A stretch of 64,000 nucleotides of DNA, from contig OW203765.1 of assembly GCA_934045905.1 (NCBI GenBank), positions 20,833,409 through 20,897,408 on the forward strand. Direction: 5' to 3'. Under the pieces are notes generated by a model. It had not been told where the DNA came from, ran no database searches, and was given only the letters and a program-made list of their open reading frames with translations. This DNA is from Leuctra nigra. Lineage: Eukaryota; Arthropoda; Insecta; Plecoptera; Leuctridae. The position numbers were made by a program, and so were the translations under genes. Positions 1-11,439 of this stretch are shown piece after piece. Position 1 is the stretch's first letter; every line of letters starts with the position of its first letter.

Positions 1-245
1 TTAATGATTTTATGCTGCATATAGTGAGGCTACGTAGAGTTACTTTCATTCTATTTATCTGATAAATAATTACTAAATTCAGAAATCTTCAATTACATTT
101 TTTCTGAAATATAGAGGTACCTACCCAATTTACACGGCTTAAGATATAAAATACTATGCTTCTTTTGTGCATGAGGTAATTGTTTTACTGTTGATTGGCC
201 TTGATTGTCAGAATAAATTACATCTACTTGACATCCTGTTGCTAG

Positions 246-1338
246 GCTGCTACCAAGAAGCAGCTGGAGCTGATGAAGCGAGAGGACCGCTTCCAGCTGG
301 AGCCGGACGATCTGTTTGCCGCCGCTGACTTGAAGGAGGAAGCGGAGGACATGGTGGGGAAGATCCCGGCGGGTAAAGCTAGCCGAGTCAGAATCAAGAC
401 TGCGTCGGGAGGTGAGTTTTCTTGCGCTTGACACTTGTTAGGACGTTTCAATTCAACCAATGTAGGAGCTCGAGGCACTTATCTTCCTTTCGCTGTATCC
501 GTGATGTTTGATAGGTAGTCAAAAGTGTTTCACTTATCATTTATATTATTTGCACCCAGGGACTGGAACTCAAATGAATCGGTTACGGCCAATAATATCG
601 GATATCGCCAATAAAATGCTGTATACACCTCAGAAATGTAGATTTTCTTTGCTCATCTATTGTTATGGGGTGAGGTGGAGGTAGTGTCAGAAAAATAACC
701 AAAATTAGCGTGGAAAATAGGAATTCCAAACAGAAAATAGCTTTTTCGCTGCTGCAAATTCCGTGTCAAATGGACTATAGAACAGGAGCTGGATTCACAA
801 AAGGTTTTAAGCCTTATTTCGGCATAACTTTATGCCGGTGTAGCATTATAACTCCCAATAACTCTATTACCATGATATTACCAAGCTGCATGATATTACC
901 ATAACTTAGTATTTTATCAATAAAAGGCAATTTTTACAATTAAATTCATAAAGATAATGTCCTAAAAACATAGTAATTTAGCTAATACCTATATTAGATT
1001 TTTTAGTCATAAAGTTATACTTCTTTGTGAATCCAGCCCCAGTAATATAGTGATATAAACACAGTAATATACTGTAAAATAATGCCCGTGTTACAGTGAT
1101 GAGGAAGGCGAGTGCGTCGACGTCCCACCAACGCCACGTGTTCGGCTCGATGAACGGACCGCGTCGCGACGACGACGACAGCGGCAGTCTCGACAGCGAC
1201 TCGGACATCTTGCTCGACGGAGACAACTCAGAGCTTCTCGGAACCGAGGATGAGGAAGAGCTGTCATTGGCCGGAGCAACAGCTATCAAGCCGGGGCACA
1301 GTAGTCAGAGCAAACCGCACAGCGATGATGACTTTTAG
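246..1338 (+). CDS. Unrecognised protein, last two exons (C-terminal 135 residues)
   Basis: Two exons can be joined: 246-411 (after ..ttgctag, before gtgagt) and 1097-1338 (after ..ttacag, stop TAG). The intron is in phase 1 and the frame stays open across it, giving 135 residues; earlier exons lie outside the window. The first exon encodes a charged, probably helical stretch (KKQLELMKREDRFQLEPDDL) and then a basic segment (KASRVRIKTASG). The second encodes a hydrophilic, Ser/Asp/Glu-rich tail ending in DDDF with no membrane segment. The exon is GC-rich compared with its surroundings and its codons look constrained, so I believe the gene is real. I do not recognise the family and assign no function. 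The tail could be a disordered cytoplasmic C-terminus. Confidence 0.72.
788..1037. mobile_element. Palindromic MITE in the intron of the first gene
   Basis: The ends gctggattcacaaa (788-801) and tttgtgaatccagc (1024-1037) are exact inverted copies. The similarity continues imperfectly inward (..ttttaagccttat against ataaagttatac..). Short length, AT-rich core and terminal inverted repeats make this a non-autonomous DNA element. I could not fix a target duplication, so the superfamily is open. Confidence 0.6.
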
Positions 1339-1429
1339 TTTTCAAAGATAATTGCTAATTTTGTGTTGTAGTAAAAATAATTTTGTTTGGATGTGCATTG
1401 CCTTTTGTTTGCGACAAGGTTGAAATAGA

Positions 1430-1435
1430 AATAAA
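1430..1435 (+). promoter_or_regulatory. Polyadenylation signal AATAAA
   Basis: A canonical AATAAA lies about 90 bp after the stop codon of the first gene, where the 3' end of that transcript would be expected. Confidence 0.5.
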
Positions 1436-1443
1436 ATATGAAG

Positions 1444-1674
1444 GTACACTCAACAAAAGAGAGAGCAGTTTTTGAAAGAAACGGTTTGGCTGCTGGTCAG
1501 GTACCTTGACAACCAATCCTTGTTATTTTCAATGAAATCAGAGCTCATCTACTAGAGGTAGATAGATGATTGATGAGTTAAGTACATAGCAGGTATATAG
1601 GTACTTTGATGCCTATAATCTTTTTCAGCCAATTGGTTTCTTTCGAATATTGTTTTGTCTTTTGTTGATTGTGC
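1444..1674 (+). mobile_element. GTACACTC-family MITE, copy 1
   Basis: It starts gtacactcaacaaaag and ends with the near inverse cttttgttgattgtgcc. The core (ctgctggtcaggtaccttgac, a run of ccaatccttgttatt, then gagctcatctactagaggt) recurs in copies at 32850, 53795 and 54987. This copy begins just after the poly(A) signal of the first gene. Confidence 0.6.
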
Positions 1675-2590
1675 CTATACATAGGTAGATCCTATGCATA
1701 AATAAAAAAAATATATATTAAAACTGACATTGTAAGTAGAATAGAATTGTTGCAAAACTAGTACATAGGTAGATCTGAAAAAGACAGAAAATCACATAAA
1801 TTTGTGTATGAAATTATAAATTATAAATTGTGGTTAAAAAAATTTGCAAATTCTGCCAAAGGGCCGAAAACCATAAATGTTTTGTTTCTTTCTTTTTGTC
1901 ATTTTCAAAAATGACTTTACTTTTTTCCTACGGAGTTGAGTAATTTATTATTGGATATAATCCAACCTATTTAAAACTCCACATTTATGCAAAATGTATT
2001 TTGTAATCATAGAGATTGAACTGCACAATTCCTGAACTGAAATAATCATTGATTTCCAATTATTGTTCAATATTTTATCCATAGGAAAATTTATTTCACC
2101 TACTATAGGTGTTTATTGCTAAGTTGATTTAACTATATCTTCTTTATTATACAATTTGCTCCAAACGTAATTAATACCTAATTTTATTTGTTCAGTTTGA
2201 CGATTGTAAACATGAAATATTTTTTCAAAAGGTAAATTATTTTTATGTTAGCTTATAATTTGATATCCGTCCATGAATACTAACAAGTGTTTCGTAATTT
2301 ATCTACATGTGTAAGAGAATTTATTCTAGTCAATAAAGTATATTCATTGATGATTTTGTATATTTTCGGTGTTATATCTTACCTTATTTTCTTCCCATTG
2401 CATTAGAGAAACATAGTTTCAAATCACAATAGAATATACTCGAACATAGATATACTATACAAATATTGACAGGAAGAGATAGGAAAACATGTGTGAATGG
2501 TCAACTCATTATATTGTGAGAAAACTTATCCCCTATCGCGACTAGTTTAAGTGCCTAATGTATAGATTTTTGTATAAATATGGATGATTT
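1675..2590. other. AT-rich intergenic DNA, no gene seen
   Basis: The stretch holds only short frames and simple AT-rich sequence. I see no exon with codon bias, no RNA gene and no clear repeat boundary. Confidence 0.6.
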
Positions 2591-3109
2591 CAGTGGCGCC
2601 GACTAGGTGGGTGCTCTGAGGTTCGAGCACCCATTGGAAGTGTTTGATAGGTGCTGAGCACCAATCGAAATAATTTTGAGGAATCATTAAATTTATTTTT
2701 TTATTTTCCACTTAAAAATATTTGTATTTAAAAATATGTGCAATGAATTAATTTTGGGGCACTTAGGCGCGTAGGAAGCACTCAAACAGTATAGGCATGT
2801 CTCCATTAAAAAAAGAAAAGTTTAGCGTCCCAGAATCAATATTGTTCAAATTCAAAAGGCGCCTTGCGGGGCATCAACTGGAGGGTTGTTGATTCAGTTT
2901 GTGCATTTGTGCAGGTTAGAGTCCCAGAAACACTTAGGTATAATAATTTGTTTAAATTCTAAAAATCGCCCTGCTTGTCTAGAACTGGGCTTCCCCTCTC
3001 AGACCATCCCGGGTATGGTAGCCTCCACCCCCCCCCCCCCCCCTGATGGAAAACCGTTCCTACGCGCCTGTCGGGCACCTATAGGATTTTACATAAGTCG
3101 GCGCCCCTG
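2591..3109. mobile_element. hAT-like non-autonomous element, CAGTGGCGCCGAC ends
   Basis: The left end reads CAGTGGCGCCGACTA and the right end, inverted, CAGGGGCGCCGACTTA. Flanks are gatgattt (2583-2590) and gatgattg (3110-3117), an 8-bp target duplication with one mismatch, as hAT transposases make. The interior contains a C-run (about 3028-3043), the phrase cctacgcgcctg and two GC-rich ccctgc/ttgcgggg hairpin motifs that recur in other elements of the window. No transposase is encoded. Confidence 0.75.
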
Positions 3110-3208
3110 GATGATTGCCAGATTGATTTTATCAGAACATAACGAGACGGTTGTATCCTCTTAACTACAGTGGGATTTTACTGGTCTGAGCATCAGGTTG
3201 GGTAAATA

Positions 3209-3315
3209 CAGTGTTGAGTATAGTAACATGATACAAAGTAACATGTTAACTTTTTCGAGTAAAAGTAACTGTAACCTGTTACTTTGAAAACAAAACCGGG
3301 CTGAACCTAGCCTTC
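3209..3315 (+). repeat. Left terminal arm of the giant hAT-like element
   Basis: This arm is about 107 bp. It has CAGTGTTG at its tip, several GTAAC/GTTAC words (agtaacatg, aagtaactgtaacctgttac) and ends at the block ccgggctgaacctagccttc. It is the inverted counterpart of the right arm at 25980-26440, which has the same order of parts. Confidence 0.65.
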
Positions 3316-3550
3316 GGACAGCTGCCACTCCCTCCCAATTTCAGCCTCTCAGAAGCGTGTTGCCAACGCCGTAAAACCAAAAAACGCTAAAGTTTAATTG
3401 CTAATTACGGCCTTATTAGCGTGTACAGATAAAAAAATTAAGTCATATTGTTACTAATACATCTCCATTTTAATATCTGCGCGAAAATAGATGTTAATAT
3501 ATCAATGTACCGTGAAGAAAATATACAATTAAAAAAATATGTAATTAATT

Positions 3551-4499
3551 AATTTCAAGATGATTGTATTTTTTTATTTTTTTTATTTTTGGACAGGAGT
3601 TTCATTACACATTGTAGTACAACATGTCAAAAGATTTAGATGCGTCATTGAAATCTTCTTTACCAATCAAGTGATATTAATAATTAATCATCTGATCTAA
3701 TTCGATTTTTCATTAAAAGATCATACTTTTTTTAGTCACACTAACACTCAAATTTCGTTTGTAAAGCATAAACTTACTACAAGAAAAATTCGCACACCTA
3801 GGATCTAATTGCTTCAATGCTATTTCGTTGATACAAGACTTAATCAGCATTCATTAATTAGCATCATTAAACTCAAATTTCAAAGATGATTGATTTTTTT
3901 TGTTTTTTTATTTTTGGACAGGAGTTTCATTACACATTGTAGTACAACATGTCAAAAGATTTAGATGCGTCATTGAAATCTTCTTTACCAATCAAGTGAT
4001 ATTAATAATTAATCATCTGATCTAATTCGATTTTTCATTAAAAGATCATACTTTTTTTAGTCACACTAACACTCAAATTTCGTTTGTAAAGCATAAACTT
4101 ACTACAAGAAAAATTCGCACACCTAGGATGTAATTGCTTCAATGCTATTTCGTTGATACAAGACTTAATCAGCATTCATTAATTAGCATCATTAAACTCA
4201 AATTTCAAAGATGATTGATTTTTTTTTGTTTTTTATTTTTGGACAGGAGTTTCATTACACATTGTAGTACAACATGTCAAAAGATTAAGATGCGTCATTG
4301 AAATCTTCTTTACCAATCAAGTGATATTAATAATTAATCATCTGATCTAATTCGATTTTTCATTAAAAGATCATACTTTTTTTAGTCACACTAACACTCA
4401 AATTTCGTTTGTAAAGCATAAACTTACTACAAGAAAAATTCGCACACCTAGGATGTAATTGCTTCAATGCTATTTCGTTGATACAAGACTTTAATCAGA
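3551..4499 (+). repeat. Tandem repeat, three copies of a 325-bp unit
   Basis: Copies start at 3551, 3876 and 4201, exactly 325 bp apart. The landmark ggacaggagt occurs at 3591, 3916 and 4241. Copies 2 and 3 are almost identical, copy 1 has a few substitutions, and copy 3 breaks off near 4499. Such homogeneity means recent amplification or gene conversion. No coding potential is seen. Confidence 0.9.
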
Positions 4500-4839
4500 A
4501 TGCATTTTTTCAGAAAAATGCATTTTCATTTTTTTTAGAACTTTTTTTGGCACTTTAAAATGTAGCAACTTACAACTCGAGAAAATAGCATATCTCAATA
4601 CTTCTTTACTCATTAATTTAATTAGCAGTATGCCCGTTTAATAATATTACCGATAGCCATGGAGCCTATTTATATACCACGCAATGCATTCTATCGGCAA
4701 GGTTTCCAAGCTTGAAGTTTTGTAGTTTGTTTGTTTGTCGTAAGGGCGCAGTACTTATTCTGTACATGGTCATTCTTTGCTCCATCTCAATTTCCCGCTA
4801 AAATTTAAAGTTCAGTTTTCTTCGTCAGGTAGCGCTTGT

Positions 4840-5534
4840 TAGGGATGGAGCGAACTTGGATTTTGATATCGACTATCGATATCATTTATATATCGATATA
4901 TATCGATATATCGATATATTGAAATATTGAAATATCGAAATATCGATATATTGAAATATCGAAATATCGATATATTGAAATATCGAAGTATCGATATATC
5001 GATATATTGAAATATCGAAATATCGAAATAAATAATATTTAGATGTATAGGTATGGAAATATTGATATATCGTATGAATGTATTAAACTGCTCCTAAAAC
5101 TGCTAGGAATTTCAAAAGAAAATGTAAAAAGAAATAACACAGCCGTTCCAAAATATAGGGGGATAAGAAAGAAAATGTAAATAATCTGAGAAATTGTCCA
5201 TAAATCTTGTAAACGCTGCACTGCAAATATGAATTATTTTGCCATAGTAGGTATAAACTTCAATTAAGAACATAATTGTATCATGCGGTAAGGCTTCAAT
5301 ATATCGATATTTCAATATATCGATATTTCAATATTTCGATATTTCAATATATCGATATTTCGATATTTCAATATTTCGATATTTCAATATATTGATATTT
5401 CAATATTTCAATATATCGATATATCGATATTTCGATATTTCAATATATCGATATTCAATATATTCAGGTATCGATATTTCGATATTTTTTTGATATCGAT
5501 ATATATCGATATATCGATATTTTCTCCATCCCTA
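4840..5534. mobile_element. hAT-like foldback element with ATCGAT arrays
   Basis: Ends are TAGGGATGGAG and the inverse CTCCATCCCTA, flanked by the perfect 8-bp duplication gcgcttgt (4832-4839 and 5535-5542). About 170 bp at the left and 220 bp at the right consist of reiterated atatcgatat/tttcgatatt words, so the arms can fold on each other. The middle about 250 bp is unique and encodes nothing recognisable. Ends and duplication length fit hAT. Confidence 0.85.
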
Positions 5535-5612
5535 GCGCTTGTAGTATAGTAGCTGTGTGTTTACCGCGAAACTTCAAATTTTCAAGATATTATAAAATAC
5601 TTATCATACTCT

Positions 5613-5723
5613 ATACTTTTTTTAGTCACACTAACAATCAAATTCCGTTTGTAAAGCATATACTTACAACATGAGAAATTCGCAAACCTAGGATGCAATT
5701 GCTTCAATGCTATTGCATTGATA
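5613..5723 (+). repeat. Diverged fragment of the 325-bp tandem unit
   Basis: The segment from atactttttttagtcacac to gcttcaatgctattgcattgata matches the second half of the 325-bp unit with about a dozen differences. It lies beyond the ATCGAT element, so the array once extended further and was interrupted. Confidence 0.8.
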
Positions 5724-7139
5724 TATTTATTATTATAATTAATTAAAAATACCTTCTATGTAAATAATACTATTAATTGCCAGATAACTCAATATAATAA
5801 TAACACCAAATATCAAATTCATCGTAGATTAATCTCGGATAAGCGACCGACAATTGTGTGATATTGCACCGTTTTACTCATTTACCTACTCTTTACTTTT
5901 TTACCATTTTACTCAGTCATTTTTAATCGTTTTTTCCTGACACTGAATCGTTAATTATTTATAAGCAAATATAAATTGAATTGATTTACTTTATTTTATT
6001 AAATTGTTTATAAATTCAGTTGAATCATAACCAGAATTGTATGATTAAAATGATTGAAGAAAATTGTATTTAGGTATGGTAGACGCTATTCTGTATGTCA
6101 TTGTACAGTGTATACGTGCAACGCGTTGATGATAAGCGATCATCGATATGTGCACATCTCGAACGAAAGCTGACACGTTTTATATACATGCATAAGAAAT
6201 GAAAACTATACAAAGGTCAACCTTTTTCTTACTGGGGGGTCTGGAGAGGGAGGTAAAGGAAGCAACCCAGCAGGGCGCCAAGTGACCACCAAACTCAACC
6301 AAAGACAACGAGGGAGGGTTGCTCGTTGATCTCAACATGTTTAACTAGTTAACAAAAATTGACAAAAACAGATTAACCAAAACTAGACTATTTATCAGAA
6401 TATTTGTATCAGATTATATTATATCATATGATATTATTGATAGTATGTTAAGTTATCAAAGCGCATTTATTTACAAATAGCGTAGTATATTCCACCTAAA
6501 AAAAAATCTCGAAAATCATCTATTAACAGTTGTCACTTTCTTAATCATAAGAAATTGAAATTATAGTATTGAAAAAAGTATCTATTGAAAAAGTTTAATG
6601 ACGAAACTTGAGAGATTTCTTCATATTTTCAAATATTAAATCGGAATCACGAGGAGAACTGAATGAATTATTCATACATTATTCAATTCATTTAAAAGCA
6701 AAATAAAAAACAAGGTTTGGAGCAATGATTTTTTATCGACCACAATATATTTTCTTTCTTTCGCTATTTTATCTTTTGTCTTGTGAATTGTGATGCCCTC
6801 TTCCTCACACGTTGCTCCAAGCTGTTTAAAAATTTAATATACATTTTTAATATGCTAAAAATTTATTTGATTGATAATTGTTGAAATTTGGAGGTTTCTT
6901 TTATGTCAAATTCAGGCATAAACATAATTGTGTAGCGCTTGCGAAAAGGTTCAGAAAACATTAGCTTATTTATAGCCATCAATTTATAGGTCTCAATACC
7001 TATAGGCGTGGAGATGTTTCGCAGTCTTTTTACAAGTTTTTGTTTTATGAGTACCTTCCTTTAGTATACCCTCACGCACGAGTCACGACAGACCTATTCC
7101 CAAACCTATATTTCCAATGTTAATCGTCCTTCGAATCAT
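5724..7139. other. AT-rich DNA without genes; decayed Helitron-like end near 6116-6170
   Basis: No exon or RNA gene is seen. Around 6116-6170 the words gcaacgcgttgatga, then gcgatcat, then cacatctcgaacg resemble the 3' end of the Helitron-like family found intact at 8486, 19766, 59375 and 61397, so this is probably an old truncated copy. Confidence 0.5.
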
Positions 7140-7315
7140 GATGATTGCGTAGTTCCCTCAGTCAAAGAGCCAATGCTGGGGTGTCCTAAAAAAGACCAGG
7201 ACCACCTCCTTCCTTTCAGCTGTCCATTCTTCCCCTGTATTTTAATCATCTCTAATAGTCACCTATCGTCTTTATGAGCCTAGTTGCTGAGAAGTGTAAC
7301 GTTTAAACAATTAGG
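7140..7315 (+). mobile_element. Decayed tRNA-derived SINE copy
   Basis: The order of landmarks ccctcagtcaaagagccaatgctgggg, accacctccttcc, ctttatgagcctagttgctgagaagtg, taacgtt matches the better preserved SINE on the minus strand near 61811-62110. The tRNA-like head is missing or eroded. This copy and the one at 7925 share flanking sequence, so they are parts of a local duplication. Confidence 0.6.
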
Positions 7316-7924
7316 TGTATTATATGAGCGACATACTGTCTTTTGACTCTTTTGGCTAGCTGCGATCTCTCTTCTTTTGGTTCTTGATGCGATCGTTACG
7401 AATCACATCTTTTGGCTAAATTATTGCAGTTTATTTTTTTGAAGATACTTGCCCAAATGGTTGACAAGTCAGCATCATCAAGACCAACTTTGTCAAATAT
7501 ATTTTTTTAAATTATAGCTGCAGTGTGCAGTCCAATGTATTAAACATTCTCAAGTATTGCTGAAGCTTGGAGGGTATAATATGCAAATACTACCCAACCC
7601 AATTGGTATTGCATGGAATTTTTTATTCTATACATCGATATTTGAGAATGCTGATTGCTGAGCTATTCATTGGGAAACGCTGTAAAGAATTATTTTGATC
7701 AAGATGTTGCGCACATATTCTATTATTGACAGTATTCAGTATTCAGTATTTTTATTTAGTAATAAATACATTTGTGTTTACAGTGATTTCTTATACCCCA
7801 GTAAGAAGGAACTTCTTGTGTCGGGGTAACGAAGAAAACGTTACGTAACGAAGACCGGTAACGAAGACCGGGGCACAGAACGATAACCTGACAATATTTG
7901 AAAATTATTGGCATTGGATAAACG

Positions 7925-8070
7925 TCAAGAACCAAATGCTGGGAAGGTTTCACAAAAGGGTCACGATCACCTCCTTCTCTCCAATCCATTCTTCCCCTGT
8001 ATTCAATTTATAGTCACCCGTCTTTATGAACCTAGTTGCTGAAAAGTGCGACGTTAAAACAATATTCTAT
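7925..8070 (+). mobile_element. Decayed SINE copy within a local duplication
   Basis: Landmarks ccaaatgctgggaaggt, cacctccttc, tttatgaacctagttgctgaaaagtgcgacgtt match the SINE family. About 280 bp downstream of it also match the sequence downstream of the 7140 copy (actgtcttttgactctttt, ccaactttgtcaaa, ggtattgcatg), so SINE plus flank were copied together. Confidence 0.65.
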
Positions 8071-8485
8071 TATATATAATCAACTAGACTGTCTTTTGAC
8101 TCTTTTGTCTCTGCGATCACATTTTTCCGGTCTTGATGCGATCGATACAAACACACCTTTTGGCTAAAATATTCCAATTTATCTTTTTAAGATTGTCTAA
8201 TTGGTTGAAAAGTCATCATCATCAAAACCAACTTTGTCAAACATTGTTTTAAAAACACATTCTCAATTGAATGAGGCGAGCCTTGGTATTGCATGCAATT
8301 TTTTATTCTATACGAGTACATTGATATTTGACAATTACCAATCATTGATCTGAACGATAACTTGACAAATATTTGAAAATTATTGCATAAATTTGGCATT
8401 GCATAAACTTTAGTCTAATATAGTTGTATAGTTTCTACACATGATAGAAGAACATATTCCTGTTTACGGAGTGATCTTTACATTA

Positions 8486-8527
8486 TTGAGCGAGCGTAGC
8501 GAGCGTCACCACGGTACTCTTATGGCA

Positions 8528-8574
<47 letters not shown>

Positions 8575-9407
8575 TTGTTTTTGTTTTTGTTTGTTTATTT
8601 TTTTGTGGTCACACTCCAGGTCAAACCGCTCAAGCAATCAATCTGAAATTTTGTACACATACTAACGTACTATGCGGTCCCGGGATCGTTTTTGAACGGG
8701 ATCCCGTGATTGGTTCAAATTTAAAAAATATTATCTTTCGATTGGTTTGTTTTATCAATTTGAAATTTTGACAAGTCATTAATACAAAGTTTCAGCCAAA
8801 TCCTCCCATTGGTTAAAATTTAAAACCATCTTTACTGTGATTTTTGACATTTAAACTAGAACCGTTTGACCGATCAACTTGAAACTTTGCATGGTCATTG
8901 GGACCAACATTATCTGTGTTTTTGACAATTTTCAGACAAATCTGTGTTTAAATCCAAAAGTTATTGACATTTTACGGACATTTTGCTTGTTGCTATGGAT
9001 CACGGTAACATTGACGCCTCAGTTCCGATGTTCCAAGGTAGTTAGAACAGAAACTTTCAAACGCATAATGACACTAATAATCAACAGATCGATCGATCTG
9101 ATTGTGTAAACACACTTATATCATATGAGTGGTCCCAGGTATAGTTTTTGAACAAGATCCTGTGATTTTTGAAAATTAACAAGGAACCATTCAATCATAA
9201 ATTTTCAGGTTCAATCGATCAACTTAAAACTTTACATGCTTATTGGGACCAATATTTTTGGATTTTTTGAAGATTTTCATACCAGTCTGTGACGAAATTA
9301 AAGAATTATTGGCTTTTAAAGACATTTTCAATAGACAGAATTTCGGTTCGATGTGTTGCGCATATCCGTGCTCGCTCATCAACGCGTAACACAGAGCGTT
9401 TTCCTAG
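8486..9407 (+). mobile_element. Helitron-like non-autonomous element, copy 1
   Basis: The element starts TTGAGCGAGCG after an A and ends ..gagcgttttcCTAG before a T. The 3' end carries the short hairpin aacgc..gcgtt just before CTAG. A CTAG terminus, a nearby hairpin and insertion between A and T are Helitron traits; the start TT rather than TC is not canonical. A (TG)n tract lies close to the 5' end. The same ends recur at 19766, 59375 and 61397. No Rep/helicase is encoded. Confidence 0.6.
8533..8570 (+). repeat. (TG)n microsatellite
   Basis: An uninterrupted run of TG dinucleotides followed by T-rich sequence. It occupies the same place as a shorter TG tract in the Helitron-like copy at 61397, so it is part of the element rather than an independent locus. 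Confidence 0.95.
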
Positions 9408-10991
9408 TGGTTATTGGTTCTACACCAATCTTCTAACATTTTGTCTTTATACTCTTTCCAGTATTTGAATCATGGCGGGGTCAGGAATCTAGGTGGCAAC
9501 AAATACAGAATAATTTAAAAAGGGAAGTGCGATGTATTCTTGTAATTCTGCACCCACGTCCTTGAGTTGGGTCACGTTAGCTTCCTTTTGAATCACTTTA
9601 CTCGAATATCAAATTTATTTATGAATACATTCTGAGACAACTGTTAAAGGATAAAAAAACTAAATGTACACAATTTTCGTCGGAGTGTAAGGTCGAAATT
9701 GGCATAGAAATTGAATAGAAACTGGCCCTTAGTGGCATGAAATGTTTTTAACCGGGCCGTTCGAATGCAGTCTAAAATACGTGAGACCTGTAACTACAGA
9801 CATTTCTATCTGATTATCTATCAGTACAAAACAGATTTCTTTTCCACTTCAGGCATTTACTGTTATGTACAGTTTAATCATTTCGTAAAACATTTATAAT
9901 GTCTCTATAACTATTTTACCACTCAATTCTTTCTCAATTTCTTTCTCGTTTGGTCGATTTTATGCCATGAAAGAGCACTTTTTGAACTTTTTTTTGGCTA
10001 AACAGCATTGAAAATACTCCCAGAATTGACATTGACACAATAATGAATGATATTAAACGAATTTTCTATATTTTTATCCAAACTGCTGTTTTAAAAGCGA
10101 AACTAAGGCGCCCGCTTATACTGCAACTCGTATTTTTCGACAAGAAATAATAATGAAACTAATTTTCACAAATTTTAACCAAATTATTCAGAAATGCAAA
10201 ATCTGACTTGAAATCGTTCGTAGATTACAAAAAAAAATACAACAATGATCTAAAACCCACCTGGACTTGCCAATTAATTCATATAAAAAACTTTATATTT
10301 GTGTCCTCTGGCCGCAATATTGGACACAATTTTGAATGAGATGCAATATTTCTAACAGAATTGATTGTGACAAAAAATAAAAAAATATAAAAAAACTCTG
10401 ATTTCACACACCAACGAGAAGAAAATCGTATTTAGGTGTGTTTAGTATTTAGTCACTATTAGTCATACTAATGACGAAATGATCAAACGGGGCAGTGATT
10501 CGTGTACGTGGTACTTTGGCAGAGCTAATGAAAAGAGTACTATGTCTAAGTGTATGTCAGAGTCGATTTATAGCCGATTTAGTGATTTATTATTATTGGA
10601 AGGATCGCGCAAAAGTACGCACACGCTTCGTAAGCGTAAAACGCTTTGTATTGATTGATATCGGACACGTGGAATATACGTGTAGACATAATTGATGGAC
10701 TTGGGAATCGAGTGTTTATATCCTTAAGTTGCTAACACTTTTAGTTTAAAAGCAAAAAGCCGGGACGTCTGAAATTTGGTTTAAGAAATGGCTTTGCCCT
10801 AAGCTCATAAGGTCGAAAATCCTACCAGTATTGCAGGGGAAATTCACCCTTATAGCTAACACTTTATAAAACTGGTCGGCACACTGAACACGAATATAAT
10901 GTTATTCTTTGAATTAATTGACCCCGGTTTATCAGATCTGTGACCTTGGATTGCCCATATATGATAAGATTGATAAATGCACACAACAATA
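9408..10991. other. AT-rich DNA, no gene seen
   Basis: Only short chance frames are present and no splice-bounded coding stretch is visible. No repeat boundary could be set. Confidence 0.55.
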
Positions 10992-11351
10992 CGGGGACTG
11001 GAACCGGAACCGGAACCCATATTAATATTAAATATTATTTGGGTTCCATAACGGTTCCACAAAGGTTCTCTAAATAATGAATTTCACCGAAATTTTACTT
11101 CATTGCCGTCAAATCTGAAAATATTTACTATACCATTTACAGTTTTTCAAATACATGATCATTGATCACCAAGTCTAATGTTAGACATTTCTGAGCACAA
11201 GTCCCCAAAAGTCGATTAAAAAAATTATTTGAATAATTGTCTGAATTTGATGGAACCGATTGGAACCCTAATGGAATCGGAATCGGAACCGTTATTTTTA
11301 AAAACTTGGTACCGGAACCAGAACCGTTATTCATTTGGGTTCAAGTCCCTG
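10992..11351. mobile_element. hAT-like element, GGGACTGGAACC ends, copy 1
   Basis: Left end cggggactggaaccgg, right end gggttcaagtccctg (inverse cagggacttgaaccc). The 8-bp target duplication caacaata is perfect (10984-10991 and 11352-11359). Subterminal ggaacc words are repeated on both sides. A second copy lies at 58887-59251. At 360 bp it encodes nothing and is a hAT MITE. Confidence 0.85.
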
Positions 11352-11439
11352 CAACAATATGATTGTGACCACTCTACAAAGATAATTTCACCCTGAACTC
11401 ACTTATAATATTATATTATCAACCCGATCAGGGTGACTT

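Noticed and set aside
8441..8771. Two frames with Cys-Val repeats
   Set aside because: They are produced by the TG tract in the Helitron-like element.
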